64,000 nt of DNA, from the NCBI GenBank assembly GCA_021792795.1, contig JAJYUB010000013.1:1-64000 (forward strand), in the 5' to 3' direction. Below, in pieces: positions 24,691-34,110 of the stretch (within the stretch, counting starts at the first letter, position 1; every line of letters starts with the position of its first letter). A program made the position numbers and the translations under genes. This DNA comes from Acidobacteriota bacterium. Lineage in GTDB: Bacteria > Acidobacteriota > Terriglobia > Terriglobales > Acidobacteriaceae. Below the pieces are notes generated by a model. The model was not told where the DNA came from. It saw only the letters and a program-made list of their open reading frames with translations, and searched no databases.

Positions 24691-25812
24691 TTAGTTAAAC
24701 AAGCTGCTAACGCTGGTCTCCATATGGATGCTCTCAATCGCGCGTCCAATCAGGCCCGCAATCGAAAGCACTTTAATCTTGCCCGCATGCTGCGCTTCTT
24801 CCCGCAGCGGAATCGTATTGGTGACCACCAACTGCTCCAGCCGGGAGTCCACAATCCGTTCAATGGCCCGCCCAGACAGCACGGCATGGGTGGCGCAGGC
24901 ATACACCTTCTTCGCGCCCACTTCCAGCAGCGCATCCACGGTCTTGATCAGCGTCCCGGCCGTATCGACGATATCGTCGAGGATCAGGCACGTCCGGTCC
25001 TCGACATCTCCAATGACATGCATCACTTCCGTCACATTCATGTCGGTCCGCCGCTTGTCCACAATGGCCAGCGGCGCTTCCATCTTCTGGGCGAAAAAAC
25101 GCGCCCGTTCCACGCCTCCGGCATCCGGCGAGACCACCGTCAGGTCGGGCAGATTCAGCTCCCGAAAGTAGCCGACCAGCACCGGGCTGGCGAACAGGTG
25201 GTCCACCGGGATATTGAAAAAGCCCTGAATCTGCGCGGCGTGCAAATCGACCAGCAAGGCCCGATTCGCTCCGGCAGTCGTCAACAGGTCCGCGACCAGC
25301 TTGGAAGAAATCGCCACCCGCGGGCGGTCTTTGCGGTCCTGTCGCGCATAGCCGTAATACGGAACCACCACGGTGATGCGCCGCGCCGAGGCCCGCTTCA
25401 ACGCGTCGATCATAATCAGCAACTCCAGCAGATGCTGGTCGACGGGATAACATGTCGGCTGCACCACAAAAACATCGGCGCCGCGAACGTTTTCCAAAAG
25501 CTGAAAGTACACTTCTCCGTCAGAGAACCGCTGCAGTCGTACTTCGCCCAGCGGAACGCCGACAAACTTGCAAATCTCTTCCGCCAGCGGCAGGTTCGAC
25601 GTGCCGCTGAAAATCTTGAACCGCTTGTCCTCGCTGTAGGACTTGGCGCGTTTCTTCCCTGCCGCAGTTCGTAACAGCGATCCTGATCCGGCGGGATTCA
25701 CCTCCGCCGCCAGATTCTCCGGCATCTCTGAGGAAGCCATCGCCGGCGCATCCGCATCCATCGTCAGGGTCGAATTTCCGTCCACGTTCCCATCCCCGTC
25801 TGCACTTGTCAT
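24691..25812 (-). CDS. prs: Ribose-phosphate pyrophosphokinase with N-terminal extension
   Basis: 373 residues. From about residue 66 it is a class I PRPP synthetase: FKIFSGTSNLPLAEEI, RFSDGEVYFQLLENVRG, VVVPYYGYARQDRKDRPR (flexible loop), LLVDLHAAQIQGFFNIPVDH, VVSPDAGGVERAR, and the PRPP-binding LILDDIVDTAGTL. The first ~60 residues are a polar, probably disordered extension absent from usual ~315-residue enzymes. A strong GGGAGGT site 11 bases before 25812 supports the long start. It makes PRPP from ribose-5-phosphate and ATP, feeding the purine genes purM and purN elsewhere in the window. Confidence 0.95.
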   Translation of the reverse strand: MTSADGDGNVDGNSTLTMDADAPAMASSEMPENLAAEVNPAGSGSLLRTAAGKKRAKSYSEDKRFKIFSGTSNLPLAEEICKFVGVPLGEVRLQRFSDGEVYFQLLENVRGADVFVVQPTCYPVDQHLLELLIMIDALKRASARRITVVVPYYGYARQDRKDRPRVAISSKLVADLLTTAGANRALLVDLHAAQIQGFFNIPVDHLFASPVLVGYFRELNLPDLTVVSPDAGGVERARFFAQKMEAPLAIVDKRRTDMNVTEVMHVIGDVEDRTCLILDDIVDTAGTLIKTVDALLEVGAKKVYACATHAVLSGRAIERIVDSRLEQLVVTNTIPLREEAQHAGKIKVLSIAGLIGRAIESIHMETSVSSLFN

Positions 25813-26007
25813 CGTTGTCTGGACCTCCCAAGCTGGTTAGCGTTGGCGTACCGAACTGCAAACTTTAGACCGCGGCAACCCATTGTTGTCAAGCTGCCAG
25901 GACCCCGGAAAGATTGCCACAGAAAGTGCCGATCCTGCGACGCGTCACGAGCGAATCCTTCGAAACCGACTACGTTGTTCCAACGACAAAAGCGCAAATT
26001 CACAAAC

Positions 26008-26081
26008 TGGCTGGGCGACTAGGATTCGAACCTAGACCGAGTGCTCCAAAGGCACTTGACCTACCATTAGTCGATCGCCCA
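26008..26081 (-). tRNA. tRNA-Gln (anticodon TTG), CCA encoded
   Basis: On the minus strand the acceptor arms TGGGCGA and TCGCCCA pair fully, followed by discriminator G and CCA. The anticodon stem AGTGC/GCACT encloses CTTTGGA, giving anticodon TTG (plus-strand positions 26047-26049). The T loop TTCGAAT with stem CTAGG/CCTAG is intact. It sits between ispE and prs on the same strand, a common bacterial arrangement. Confidence 0.96.
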
Positions 26082-26083
26082 AC

Positions 26084-27151
26084 TTACAGGCCGTCACGAT
26101 CACCGATCATGGTGCGCCAGTATTCCTGTCGGCCAACCGTCCTGGTTTCGTACGTCGCGATGCCTTGCGCTTCCAGCCGCTCGACCGCCGCCCGGGCGTC
26201 CTCCGCTGTCCGATACAAACCGAACAGGGCCGAGCCGGAGCCGGAAAGCGCCGCATAGATGGCAGAGCTTCCGTTTGGAGAATTTTGCTTCAGTGTTTCG
26301 AGGATGCCGCGCAGAGAGGGATACTGAGTGAAGACGACTTGTTCAAAGTCGTTCACGGTCCCGGCGCGGACAAGCTCGAGAAGAAGATTCTCGGCCCGGT
26401 CTTCCTCTAATGTTGCAGGAAAGACACCGGTGGCGTTCGCACAAACTTCCTGGGGAGCGGACAAAGCGGCACCCCACGTACGACCCAACTGTTCCAGCCT
26501 ATCGGAACTTGGACCCCGGGTCAATTCGTTTTCCGGCATTTCGCGGGCATTTTGCGCGGGAGATCCTTCCGCCTGGAGCCGGTCCCAGTCGCGAAACGCC
26601 TGTGGCGTCGAGACCCGAACGCCGGGAACGGCCACCACGCAGTGGGTTTCCGGCAGGTCCGGCAGAGGAGAGACCTGTTCCCCGCGCCCCAGGCCCAGCA
26701 CCGTCCCGCCAATCAAAAACAGCGGCACATCGGAGCCGGTCTCGGCGGCAATCGTGAGTTCTTCATGGGTGGGCAGCGCGATGCCGAGTTCCCTTTCCAG
26801 GCCAATCAAGGCCGCGGCGGCGTTGGCCGAGCCTGCTCCCAGGCCGCCTTGCACGGGCAGCCGTTTGTCGATATGGATCTTCACCTGGGCAGCGATATTC
26901 AGGCGATGCAGCGCCCGCTCGGCAATCTTCCAGCAGGTATTGCGGTCATCGCAGGGGACGAATTTTTCATTGCAGGTGAGGAAGATTTCGCTGGGCGAGC
27001 CGCTGGGCAGCGCAACGGCAGTGATGTCGACAAAGTCATGAATGGCGAGGGTCTGGTAGACCGTCGCCAGCGCGTGATAGCCATCCGGCCGCGCCGGACC
27101 GATGGCCAGGCCGAGATTGATTTTTGCGTGCGATCGTACGCGGGTGGTCAT
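26084..27151 (-). CDS. ispE: 4-diphosphocytidyl-2-C-methyl-D-erythritol kinase
   Basis: 355 residues of a GHMP kinase: RVRSHAKINLGLAIGPARPDGYHAL at the N-terminus, the ATP-binding LPVQGGLGAGSANAAAAL, SDVPLFLIGGTVLGLGRGE and the C-terminal IYAALSGSGSALFGLY. It phosphorylates CDP-methylerythritol in the MEP isoprenoid pathway. Usual length is about 280-300; here about 50 extra residues follow the TPQAFRDWDR segment (EGSPAQNAREMPENEL through FPATLEEDRAEN). The tRNA-Gln begins 3 bases after its stop. The gene is divergent from the TumE-like gene, with an 85-base gap. Confidence 0.93.
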   Translation of the reverse strand: MTTRVRSHAKINLGLAIGPARPDGYHALATVYQTLAIHDFVDITAVALPSGSPSEIFLTCNEKFVPCDDRNTCWKIAERALHRLNIAAQVKIHIDKRLPVQGGLGAGSANAAAALIGLERELGIALPTHEELTIAAETGSDVPLFLIGGTVLGLGRGEQVSPLPDLPETHCVVAVPGVRVSTPQAFRDWDRLQAEGSPAQNAREMPENELTRGPSSDRLEQLGRTWGAALSAPQEVCANATGVFPATLEEDRAENLLLELVRAGTVNDFEQVVFTQYPSLRGILETLKQNSPNGSSAIYAALSGSGSALFGLYRTAEDARAAVERLEAQGIATYETRTVGRQEYWRTMIGDRDGL

Positions 27152-27236
27152 GCAGGATTGATTGTAGATGGACTGGTGCGAGCATAAGTTGCCGCAGGTG
27201 TGATTTTATAGGGCACGCCTGTGCTAGCATCAGTGC

Positions 27237-27575
27237 ATGCGAGCCCGACGCCATGGTCCGCGACGTGTCGCCGCCGAAAAGATCATTGATCGAGAAACCA
27301 ATATCAAATGCTGTCAGGGACCGGGAAAGATTCGAGAGGAAGCATGGCAAGACGCGGACGGGAACATCGTTCGTTACAACCTGGCATTTATTTCTCATTT
27401 TATTTGCCAAAAGGACAATGGGCGCGTGCTGGGCTATGACTCCGCGCATGGTCATCATCACCGGCATTTCATGGGCAGGATAGAAGAATTTCATTTCGTC
27501 GATTACGAAGCGCTTTCCGATGAATTCTTCCAGGAGGTAGCGGCGTTATGTCAGGAATCAGGGAAGGAAAACTGA
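27237..27575 (+). CDS. Putative toxin of a TumE (DUF6516) type toxin-antitoxin pair
   Basis: 112 residues. The core VRYNLAFISHFICQKDNGR, LGYDSAHGHHHRHFMG and EEFHFVDYEALSDEFFQEV matches the DUF6516/TumE family, whose members show a Y.L.F...DNGR..GYDNAHG.HHRH pattern and sit next to an HTH antitoxin. No membrane segment or signal is present, so the protein is cytoplasmic. The next gene, a winged-helix protein, begins 2 bases after its stop, as in known TumE/TumA pairs. The mode of toxicity cannot be seen from the sequence. The assignment rests on the family pattern and pairing, not on a database match. Confidence 0.65.
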   Translation: MRARRHGPRRVAAEKIIDRETNIKCCQGPGKIREEAWQDADGNIVRYNLAFISHFICQKDNGRVLGYDSAHGHHHRHFMGRIEEFHFVDYEALSDEFFQEVAALCQESGKEN

Positions 27576-27577
27576 AT

Positions 27578-27946
27578 ATGAGACTGAAAATTCATACCGA
27601 CGGATTCGAGGGTTTTCGCAGGCGGTCGCTCGAACTTGCTCGCAAAATGGATCGGGGAGAGAAGATCCGGCCTGAAAAAAGCATTACCTTTGAAAATCCC
27701 GTAGAGATGGCGAAGGTCCTGACTCCGGAACGGATACGTCTGTATCAGATCGTCAAGCAAAGAGAAACCTCGGTGACGGATCTTGCCCAGGGATTGAAGC
27801 GCGATCGCAGTTCTGTAAGCCGAGACGTGCGCCTGCTGGAAATGAAGGGGCTGCTGACAACCCGTCAAGTTGCGAACCCTGGGCACGGCAGGGTCAAAAT
27901 GGTGACCGCTCCGGTGGAGAAGCTGACGCTGGTGGCGGAGTTGTAA
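27578..27946 (+). CDS. Winged-helix DNA-binding protein, putative antitoxin of the TumE-type pair
   Basis: 122 residues from ATG 27578, preceded by GGGAAGGA at 27561-27568; an upstream ATG at 27548 lies inside the toxin gene. The N-terminal half is charged and helical. The C-terminal half is a MarR-like winged helix: MAKVLTPERIRLYQIV, TSVTDLAQGLKRDRSSVSRDVRLLEMKGLL, then a wing GHGRVKMVTAP. It probably binds the shared promoter and neutralises the toxin encoded immediately upstream. Toxin-before-antitoxin order is as in the TumE group. It could also be an independent regulator. Confidence 0.68.
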   Translation: MRLKIHTDGFEGFRRRSLELARKMDRGEKIRPEKSITFENPVEMAKVLTPERIRLYQIVKQRETSVTDLAQGLKRDRSSVSRDVRLLEMKGLLTTRQVANPGHGRVKMVTAPVEKLTLVAEL

Positions 27947-27986
27947 AACACTTGGCCTACGAAATTTTCTCTTGGATGAATATGCC

Positions 27987-29729
27987 ATGCTGCGACGCTT
28001 TCGGACGACCTTTCTAGCCCTTTGCTTGGCTCTCAGCATGTCGGCGGCGCAGACGCCTGCCGCTGGCCTCGACTACAAGCACGAGCAGCCGGTGCGGGCG
28101 CGCCATGCCATGGTGGTGACGGTGCATCACGACGCCACCGACGCTGGAGTCGAAATCCTGAAACAAGGCGGGAATGCGGTCGATGCCGCGGTTGCCGTTG
28201 GGTTCACGCTGGCGGTGGCGCATCCGGCGGCGGGAAACATTGGCGGCGGCGGATTCATGCTGGTGCGTTTCAAGAACGGCGAGGCGCATTTTCTGGATTA
28301 TCGCGAGGAAGCACCGGGCGCGGCCACCAGAAACATGTACCTGGATGCGCGCGGCAATGTGATTCCCGACGCGTCGACCGTCGGCTATCGCAGCGTGGGC
28401 GTTCCGGGCTCGGTGGCGGGTATGGCGCGGGCGGAAAAGCTGTGGGGCAAGCTGACGCTGGCGCAGGCGATGCAGCCAGCGATTCTTCTGGCTCGCAACG
28501 GATTTGCGTTGAGCGAAGAAGAAGCGGAGGAGATGCACAATCCACTGCTGACAAAATTTCCCGCGTCGCGGCGCATCTTTCAACGCGATGGAGATTTCTA
28601 TCGCGCAGGCGAGACCTTCCGCCAGCCGGAGTTGGCGGCCACGCTGGAGCGCATCGCGAAAGACCCGGGAGATTTCTACCATGGCGCGATGGCCGCGCAG
28701 ATTGCAACGGCGATCCAGAAGGGCGGCGGCCTGATCACAGCGAAGGACCTGGCGGTCTACGAGGTGAAAAATCGCGCGCCGCTGGAGGGCGCATACCGGG
28801 GATACAAAATTCTGACTGCGCCGCCGCCCTCGGGCGGCGGAATTGGATTGCTGGAGACGCTGAACATTCTTGCGCCCTACGACCTGAAGGCGTTGGGCGA
28901 TCGTTCGCCGCCCGAGATGCACTACATTGTGGAGGCTTTTCGCCGCGCCTATATGGACCGCACAGATTATCTGGGCGATCCCGACTATACCCCGATTCCA
29001 GTGAAGCAGATGATCGGTATGCCGTATGCGGCGGCATTTCGTGCCAGCATTCTGCCGGACAAAGCTACGCCGTCGAGCACGCTACAGCGTCCGGCGGGAT
29101 TTCTGCCGCCACCGCCGAAGCTGGCGGCGCCGCATCATGAATCGAACCAGACGACGCATTACTCCATTGTGGATGCGGAAGGCAATGCGGTTGCGGTGAC
29201 GACGACGCTGAACAATTCCTTCGGCTCGGGCGTGACCGTGCCGGGGCTGGGATTTTTGCTGAATGACGAGATGGACGACTTCGCTTCCAAGCAGGGCGTG
29301 CCGAACATGTATGGCCTGATCCAGGGGCCGGCGAATGCGATTGGCCCGTACAAGCGGCCGCTTTCAGCCATGACGCCGACCATCGTGACCCGAGACGGCA
29401 AAGTGGCGATGGTGCTGGGCTCGCCGGGAGGGCCACGGATCACGACGACGGTCGCGAATATTTTCCTAAGCGTGGCCGATGGCGGGTTGAATATCCAGCA
29501 AGCGGTGGATGCGCCGCGGTTCCATCATCAATATCTGCCGGACATTGTGTATCTGGAACCGGGGTTTCCAGCGAGCACGGTGGCTGCGCTGCGCGCGAAG
29601 CAGTACACGGTCAATGTCGGAAAGCACGATTGGAGCGACGGGGAGTGCATCTCGGTCGATCCCGCGACGGGAGAACTGAGCGGGGGCCAGGACCATCGCC
29701 ACCATTACGGCAAGGCGGTGGGATATTGA
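27987..29729 (+). CDS. ggt: Gamma-glutamyltranspeptidase
   Basis: 580 residues from ATG 27987. A signal peptide (LRRFRTTFLALCLALSMSAAQ) directs it to the periplasm. The Ntn-hydrolase features are ILKQGGNAVDAAVAVGF, HPAAGNIGGGGFMLVRF, DYREEAPGAATRNMY, the autocleavage and nucleophile site SNQTTHYSIVD with the catalytic Thr, and the later GGPRITTTV and LSAMTPTIV blocks. The precursor is cut at that Thr into large and small subunits. It breaks down glutathione and gamma-glutamyl compounds. It starts 40 bases after the antitoxin-like gene. Confidence 0.93.
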   Translation: MLRRFRTTFLALCLALSMSAAQTPAAGLDYKHEQPVRARHAMVVTVHHDATDAGVEILKQGGNAVDAAVAVGFTLAVAHPAAGNIGGGGFMLVRFKNGEAHFLDYREEAPGAATRNMYLDARGNVIPDASTVGYRSVGVPGSVAGMARAEKLWGKLTLAQAMQPAILLARNGFALSEEEAEEMHNPLLTKFPASRRIFQRDGDFYRAGETFRQPELAATLERIAKDPGDFYHGAMAAQIATAIQKGGGLITAKDLAVYEVKNRAPLEGAYRGYKILTAPPPSGGGIGLLETLNILAPYDLKALGDRSPPEMHYIVEAFRRAYMDRTDYLGDPDYTPIPVKQMIGMPYAAAFRASILPDKATPSSTLQRPAGFLPPPPKLAAPHHESNQTTHYSIVDAEGNAVAVTTTLNNSFGSGVTVPGLGFLLNDEMDDFASKQGVPNMYGLIQGPANAIGPYKRPLSAMTPTIVTRDGKVAMVLGSPGGPRITTTVANIFLSVADGGLNIQQAVDAPRFHHQYLPDIVYLEPGFPASTVAALRAKQYTVNVGKHDWSDGECISVDPATGELSGGQDHRHHYGKAVGY

Positions 29730-29821
29730 TACTTCTGCCCGACTCTGCGACGAGTCACACGTCGCCATCGTCTGTCGCATGGGCCTACGAAACAGATGTA
29801 GTATGTTACGCAGATTTACAG

Positions 29822-30499
29822 ATGAAGGAAACCGAGAAGGATATCGTGCGACGCCATTCTTCAAGACTGGGCCTCGTTTTGTGGTTGATGCTCGCCGCTG
29901 CCGGTTGCTCGGTAGCTCACGCGCAGACGGACGTTGCACTCAGCGTCTATGGCGCATTCACCAACAGCACAACTCCCGGCAACTCCAACTTCTTACGCAT
30001 GAACCCAGCCGCCTCGGCTGGCGGGCTGTTTGAGTTTCGTCACATTTCCAGCCCCTTGCTTGGATGGGAAGCCACCTATTCGTTCCGTCGCGCCAACGAA
30101 GTGTACGACGAACTCATCTCTTACCCCGCTCCTGGCCCCAGTTGTGACCCCAACTGCCCACCCCCCACATATTCCGTTTCCGCCAATGCGCAGGAACTCA
30201 CTGCCGACTGGGTTCCGTCGGGACACATTGCCAGCTTCAGGCCGTTCGCCCTTCTCGGTGTGGGGCTTTTGCTGACTCAGCCCACCAGCGGCCAGAGCGG
30301 GACCACGAATGCCACCCAGCCGGCGTTTGTTTACGGTGCGGGACTCGACTGGGGACTCAGCAGGCATCTTGGCCTGCGCGCGCAATATCGCGGAAATCTT
30401 TACAAGGCTCCGGGCATTGTTCCTCCTAACAACACGAATCCCAACATCGGATTCATGCACACTTCAGAGCCGGCGATCGGCGTTTACTACAAATTTTGA
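29822..30499 (+). CDS. Outer-membrane beta-barrel protein (OmpA/OprF-like fold, unknown role)
   Basis: 225 residues from ATG 29822. A signal peptide (LGLVLWLMLAAAGCSVAHAQ) is followed by alternating beta-strand segments with aromatic ends (VALSVYGAFTNS, WEATYSFRRANEVYDEL, YSVSANAQELTADWVPS, FRPFALLGVGLLL, FVYGAGLDWGLSRHLGLRAQYRG). It ends in the YYKF terminal strand with a final Phe recognised by the BAM complex. This is typical of small 8-stranded porin-like barrels in Acidobacteriota. A Cys in the signal peptide (AAGCSVAHA) could be read as a lipobox, but the AHAQ cleavage site fits better. The function is not known. Confidence 0.72.
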   Translation: MKETEKDIVRRHSSRLGLVLWLMLAAAGCSVAHAQTDVALSVYGAFTNSTTPGNSNFLRMNPAASAGGLFEFRHISSPLLGWEATYSFRRANEVYDELISYPAPGPSCDPNCPPPTYSVSANAQELTADWVPSGHIASFRPFALLGVGLLLTQPTSGQSGTTNATQPAFVYGAGLDWGLSRHLGLRAQYRGNLYKAPGIVPPNNTNPNIGFMHTSEPAIGVYYKF

Positions 30500-30655
30500 G
30501 GGCTTTGTTGGGTACGCGCCCGTGTCCCTGGCACGTTCAAGACGGTAAGCGGCGGGATATTAGAGCGGACTTGTAACCAATCCTATAGCATTGGCGGTAC
30601 CCTCTGACCGCTAACCCCTCCGAATGGGGTAACTTAGAAACAGGTTGATTTCTTC

Positions 30656-31516
30656 ATGTTGAAAGCGATTTCCACGCACATTTTTCTGAAGCACCGCCTA
30701 CATGGCGGGCATTTGGACACCCTGACCAGGGCCGGGGCGGAGGCCATTGAAATCTTCGCCAATCGGCGTCATTTCGACTACACCAGCCGGGCGCAGGTGA
30801 AGGAAATCGGCGAATGGTTCCGCGGCAATGCTATGCCGGCCTGGGCGCTGCACGCGCCACTGCGGGCCGAAGGGGAAGGCGAAAGCGAGCGCAGCACGGG
30901 GCCGGCGATCAACGTGGTGCATGTTGAAAAGTCGCGCCGCATCGATTCCATGGACGAGGTGAAACGGGCGCTGGAAGCGGCGGAGCAGGTTCCTTTTACT
31001 CACCTGATTTTGCATCTGGGCGAGCGTGGGGACACCTGGAGCCCGCGCACGCTGGAACACGGAATGACAGCCGTGGAGCATCTGCGGGCGTTCGCGCGAC
31101 CGCTGGGCGTCCAAATCCTGCTGGAAAATCTGGAGAAGAATGAAGTGGCCGAGCCGCAGAACCTGATGGAGATTCTTTCGGTTGGACATTTTGACGACAT
31201 CGGGCTCTGCCTCGACGTGGGACACGCTCACCTGGATGACGGCATTCTGCCTGCCATCGACACCATGGGCCCGCGGATTCGTTCCGTGCATGTCCACGAC
31301 AATGCGGGCGAAAAAGACGCGCATCTGTGGCCCGGAGATGGCACCATCGCGTGGCCGGAAACGATGCGGGCACTGGAAGCGCTAGCCAAGTCGCGGGCAA
31401 CCGTGCTGGAGATTCATCCCACGCTCGAAAGCCCCGAAGGACCTCTTGTCGACCGGTTCCGGCGGACATGGGAATTTCTGGATACAGCAGGTTTGGCCAG
31501 CCAGGATACGCGGTAA
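30656..31516 (+). CDS. Sugar phosphate isomerase/epimerase-like TIM-barrel protein
   Basis: 286 residues resembling the xylose-isomerase-like TIM barrel family (AP endonuclease 2 superfamily): [93 protein letters not shown] and [12 protein letters not shown]. The Glu, Asp-x-x-His and His residues in these strands are the metal ligands of the fold. The substrate cannot be told. It precedes asnS by 46 bases on the same strand. Confidence 0.8.
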   Translation: MLKAISTHIFLKHRLHGGHLDTLTRAGAEAIEIFANRRHFDYTSRAQVKEIGEWFRGNAMPAWALHAPLRAEGEGESERSTGPAINVVHVEKSRRIDSMDEVKRALEAAEQVPFTHLILHLGERGDTWSPRTLEHGMTAVEHLRAFARPLGVQILLENLEKNEVAEPQNLMEILSVGHFDDIGLCLDVGHAHLDDGILPAIDTMGPRIRSVHVHDNAGEKDAHLWPGDGTIAWPETMRALEALAKSRATVLEIHPTLESPEGPLVDRFRRTWEFLDTAGLASQDTR

Positions 31517-31562
31517 GCACCAGGATTTCCCTTCACGCACCGCCGATGTAGATTGGATTGTT

Positions 31563-32915
31563 ATGGATGAAATCGCTTCCAGCGCGGTAAGTACTGCTCC
31601 TGTGACCACGATTGCCAGTCTGGGCCAGCATGAAGGCGATACCATCACGCTGCGCGGGTGGCTCTACAACCTGCGCGAAAGCGGCAAGCTGCTGTTTCCC
31701 ATTTTTCGCGACGGCACCGGCACGGTGCAGGGAATTGTGCCCAAGTCGGCGGTGCCGCCGGAGGTCTTTGAGCGCATCAAGACGTTGACCCAGGAGTCGA
31801 GCGTGATTGTGCGCGGCAAGGTTCGCGCCGATAAGCGCGCGCCGGGTGGGTTTGAACTGGACGTCGAAGACCTGGAAGCGGTCGACCGGGTGCCGGAGGA
31901 TGCTCCGTTTCCGATTTCTCTGAAAGAGCACGGCGTCGATTTTCTGATGGAGCATCGGCACCTGTGGATTCGTACGCCTCGCCAGGCCGCGATCCTGCGG
32001 ACGCGCGCGGAGATTATGCGGGCGGCGCAGGAATATTTCGACACGCATGGATTTGTCCGCACCGATCCGCCGATTCTGACGCCGGCGGCCTGCGAGGGGA
32101 CGAGCACGCTGTTTCCGGTGGATTATTTTGGCGACGAAGCGTACCTGACGCAGAGCGGGCAGTTGTATATCGAAAGTACGGCGATGGCGCTGGGCAAGGT
32201 CTACTCCTTCGGGCCGACATTTCGCGCGGAGAAGTCGAAGACGCGGCGGCACCTGACGGAGTTCTGGATGATTGAGCCGGAGGTTGCGTTTGCCGGGCTC
32301 GACGACATCATGGTGCTGGCGGAGGAGTTTCTGAGCCACATTGTGCTGCGGGTGCTGGAGCATCGCTCCGCCGACCTGAAAGTGATTGGCCGCGACGTGA
32401 CCAAGTTGGAAGCGATTCGGCCGCCGTTTCCTCGGGTCAGTTATGACGAAGCCGCGAAGATGTTGGACGAAGCGTTCAAGGCCGGCAAGCTGGAGCAGGA
32501 ATTCCAGTATGGCAACGATTTTGGCTCGCCGGACGAGACCTATATTTCAGCACAGTTCGATCGACCGGTGATGATCCATCGCTACCCGGCGGACATCAAG
32601 GCGTTCTATATGGAACCCGACCCGGAGAACGCGAAGTTCGCGCTGTGCGTGGACGTGCTGGCTCCCGAAGGCTATGGGGAGATCATTGGCGGGTCGCAGC
32701 GCATCGACTCCTACGACCTGTTGAAGCAGCGGATTGAGCAGCACGGCCTTCCACTGGCGCCGTTCGAGTGGTATCTTGACCTGCGTCGCTACGGTTCTGT
32801 GCCGCATGCGGGATTTGGCATGGGCATCGAACGCGCGGTGGCCTGGATTTGCGGCCTGGACCATGTGCGTGAGACGATTCCATTCGCCAGGACGCTGAAC
32901 CGTATCTACCCGTAG
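31563..32915 (+). CDS. asnS: Asparaginyl-tRNA synthetase
   Basis: 450 residues from ATG 31563. The OB-fold anticodon-binding domain reads [18 protein letters not shown] and [15 protein letters not shown]. The class II catalytic core follows: motif 1 near [35 protein letters not shown], motif 2 [23 protein letters not shown], and motif 3 [16 protein letters not shown]. AsnRS is separated from the related AspRS by the 440-470-residue length and the lack of the GAD insert domain. Its presence suggests direct charging of tRNA-Asn. Confidence 0.93.
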   Translation: MDEIASSAVSTAPVTTIASLGQHEGDTITLRGWLYNLRESGKLLFPIFRDGTGTVQGIVPKSAVPPEVFERIKTLTQESSVIVRGKVRADKRAPGGFELDVEDLEAVDRVPEDAPFPISLKEHGVDFLMEHRHLWIRTPRQAAILRTRAEIMRAAQEYFDTHGFVRTDPPILTPAACEGTSTLFPVDYFGDEAYLTQSGQLYIESTAMALGKVYSFGPTFRAEKSKTRRHLTEFWMIEPEVAFAGLDDIMVLAEEFLSHIVLRVLEHRSADLKVIGRDVTKLEAIRPPFPRVSYDEAAKMLDEAFKAGKLEQEFQYGNDFGSPDETYISAQFDRPVMIHRYPADIKAFYMEPDPENAKFALCVDVLAPEGYGEIIGGSQRIDSYDLLKQRIEQHGLPLAPFEWYLDLRRYGSVPHAGFGMGIERAVAWICGLDHVRETIPFARTLNRIYP

Positions 32916-32941
32916 CTGTTGTTTGTCTCAGTGGAAACTCC

Positions 32942-33955
32942 ATGTCAAAAGCCATTCCATCCACGAAGCCAGGCAGCAGGGCAGAACGCAGTTCAGCGAT
33001 CGCTCGTGGCCGCACTGCGGCTACGCGAGGAGAAGGCTCCCCGGGCCGAAAGATCCGCATTCTCGGCGTTCCGCTCGACCTTGGTCAGTCCCGTCGCGGA
33101 GTAGACATGGGGCCATCGGCGGTGCGCGTGGCCGGCTTGCAGGCGCGGTTGCAAGCGCTGGGGCACCAAGTGCAGGACGGCGGCAACATCGCCGTCGAGA
33201 TTGCCGAAACCCAGAGCATGGGTGAGCACGACGCGAAGTATCTGCACGCCATTACGGAAACATGCACCCGCGAGGCAGAGCAGGTGATTGCAACGCTGGC
33301 TGCAGGGGAAACGCCGCTGGTGCTGGGCGGAGATCACTCGATCGCGGTCGGGACAGTTTCTGGCGTGGCGGAATTCTACCGCCGGAAAAAGCAGAAAATC
33401 GGCTTGATCTGGATGGATGCGCATGCCGACATCAACACGCCGCAAACCTCGCCGAGCGGCAATGTGCATGGCATGCCGGTGGCCGCGCTGACGGGCCTGG
33501 GTCCGGACGAATTGAAGAATATCTTTGGATGGTCGCCGAAGATTGCGCCGGAAAACCTGGTGCTGATCGGCCTGCGCGATATTGACGCGACCGAAAAAGC
33601 CAACATTCGGCGGGCAGGAATCACCGAGGTCTACACCATGCGCGATATCGACGAACGCGGCCTGCGCACGGTGATGGAAGAGGCGGTACGGGTCGCGGCG
33701 CGCGACACTGCCGGCTATCACATCTCGCTCGATATGGATTGGATCGATCCGGAGGATGCGCCGGGAGTGGGCACGCCAGTGCGCGGCGGCGCCACCTATC
33801 GCGAGGCGCATTTGGCGATGGAAATCATTGCCGATGATGGGCGCATGTTGAGCTTTGAGCTGGTCGAAGTGAATCCAGTGATCGACGAGCACAACCGCAC
33901 AGCGCAGTTGGCGGTGGAGTTGGCGTCCTCCGCGTTCGGGAAAAAGATTCTGTAG
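32942..33955 (+). CDS. rocF: Arginase
   Basis: 337 residues, with a basic, low-complexity N-terminus of about 35 residues before the ureohydrolase fold. Manganese-binding motifs: LVLGGDHSIAVGTV, GLIWMDAHADINTP, and ISLDMDWIDPEDAPGVGTPV. Arginase-type context is given by SRRGVDMGPSAVRVAGL and GNVHGMPVAALTG. It hydrolyses arginine to ornithine and urea in the cytoplasm. Agmatinase is a less likely alternative, since the SGNVHGMPVA stretch is characteristic of arginases. Confidence 0.9.
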   Translation: MSKAIPSTKPGSRAERSSAIARGRTAATRGEGSPGRKIRILGVPLDLGQSRRGVDMGPSAVRVAGLQARLQALGHQVQDGGNIAVEIAETQSMGEHDAKYLHAITETCTREAEQVIATLAAGETPLVLGGDHSIAVGTVSGVAEFYRRKKQKIGLIWMDAHADINTPQTSPSGNVHGMPVAALTGLGPDELKNIFGWSPKIAPENLVLIGLRDIDATEKANIRRAGITEVYTMRDIDERGLRTVMEEAVRVAARDTAGYHISLDMDWIDPEDAPGVGTPVRGGATYREAHLAMEIIADDGRMLSFELVEVNPVIDEHNRTAQLAVELASSAFGKKIL

Positions 33956-33986
33956 GCGGTTTCATAGGCGCTGTAGCTGCAAGCTC

Positions 33987-34086
33987 GTCATTCTGAGCGC
34001 AGCGAAGAAGCCAGAGGGTGATGACAGCGCAACTCAAACTGGCGTCCTCTGGATTCTTCACTCCGCTTCGCTACATTCAGAATGAC
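33987..34086. repeat. Family A interspersed inverted repeat, copy 2
   Basis: Bounded by GTCATTCTGAGCGCAGCGAA and the inverted CTCTGGATTCTTCACTCCGC...TTCAGAATGAC. It is the same length, about 100 bases, as copy 1 at 21994, with a different centre. It lies between the arginase gene and a convergent small gene, where it could serve as a two-way transcript end. Confidence 0.82.
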
Positions 34087-34110
34087 TCCAGATCCCGGCC
34101 TGGAGTCATT

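Noticed and set aside
24586-25674. A 362-codon open frame on the plus strand
   Set aside because: Antisense to prs, whose catalytic motifs are complete; no recognisable domain in the shadow.
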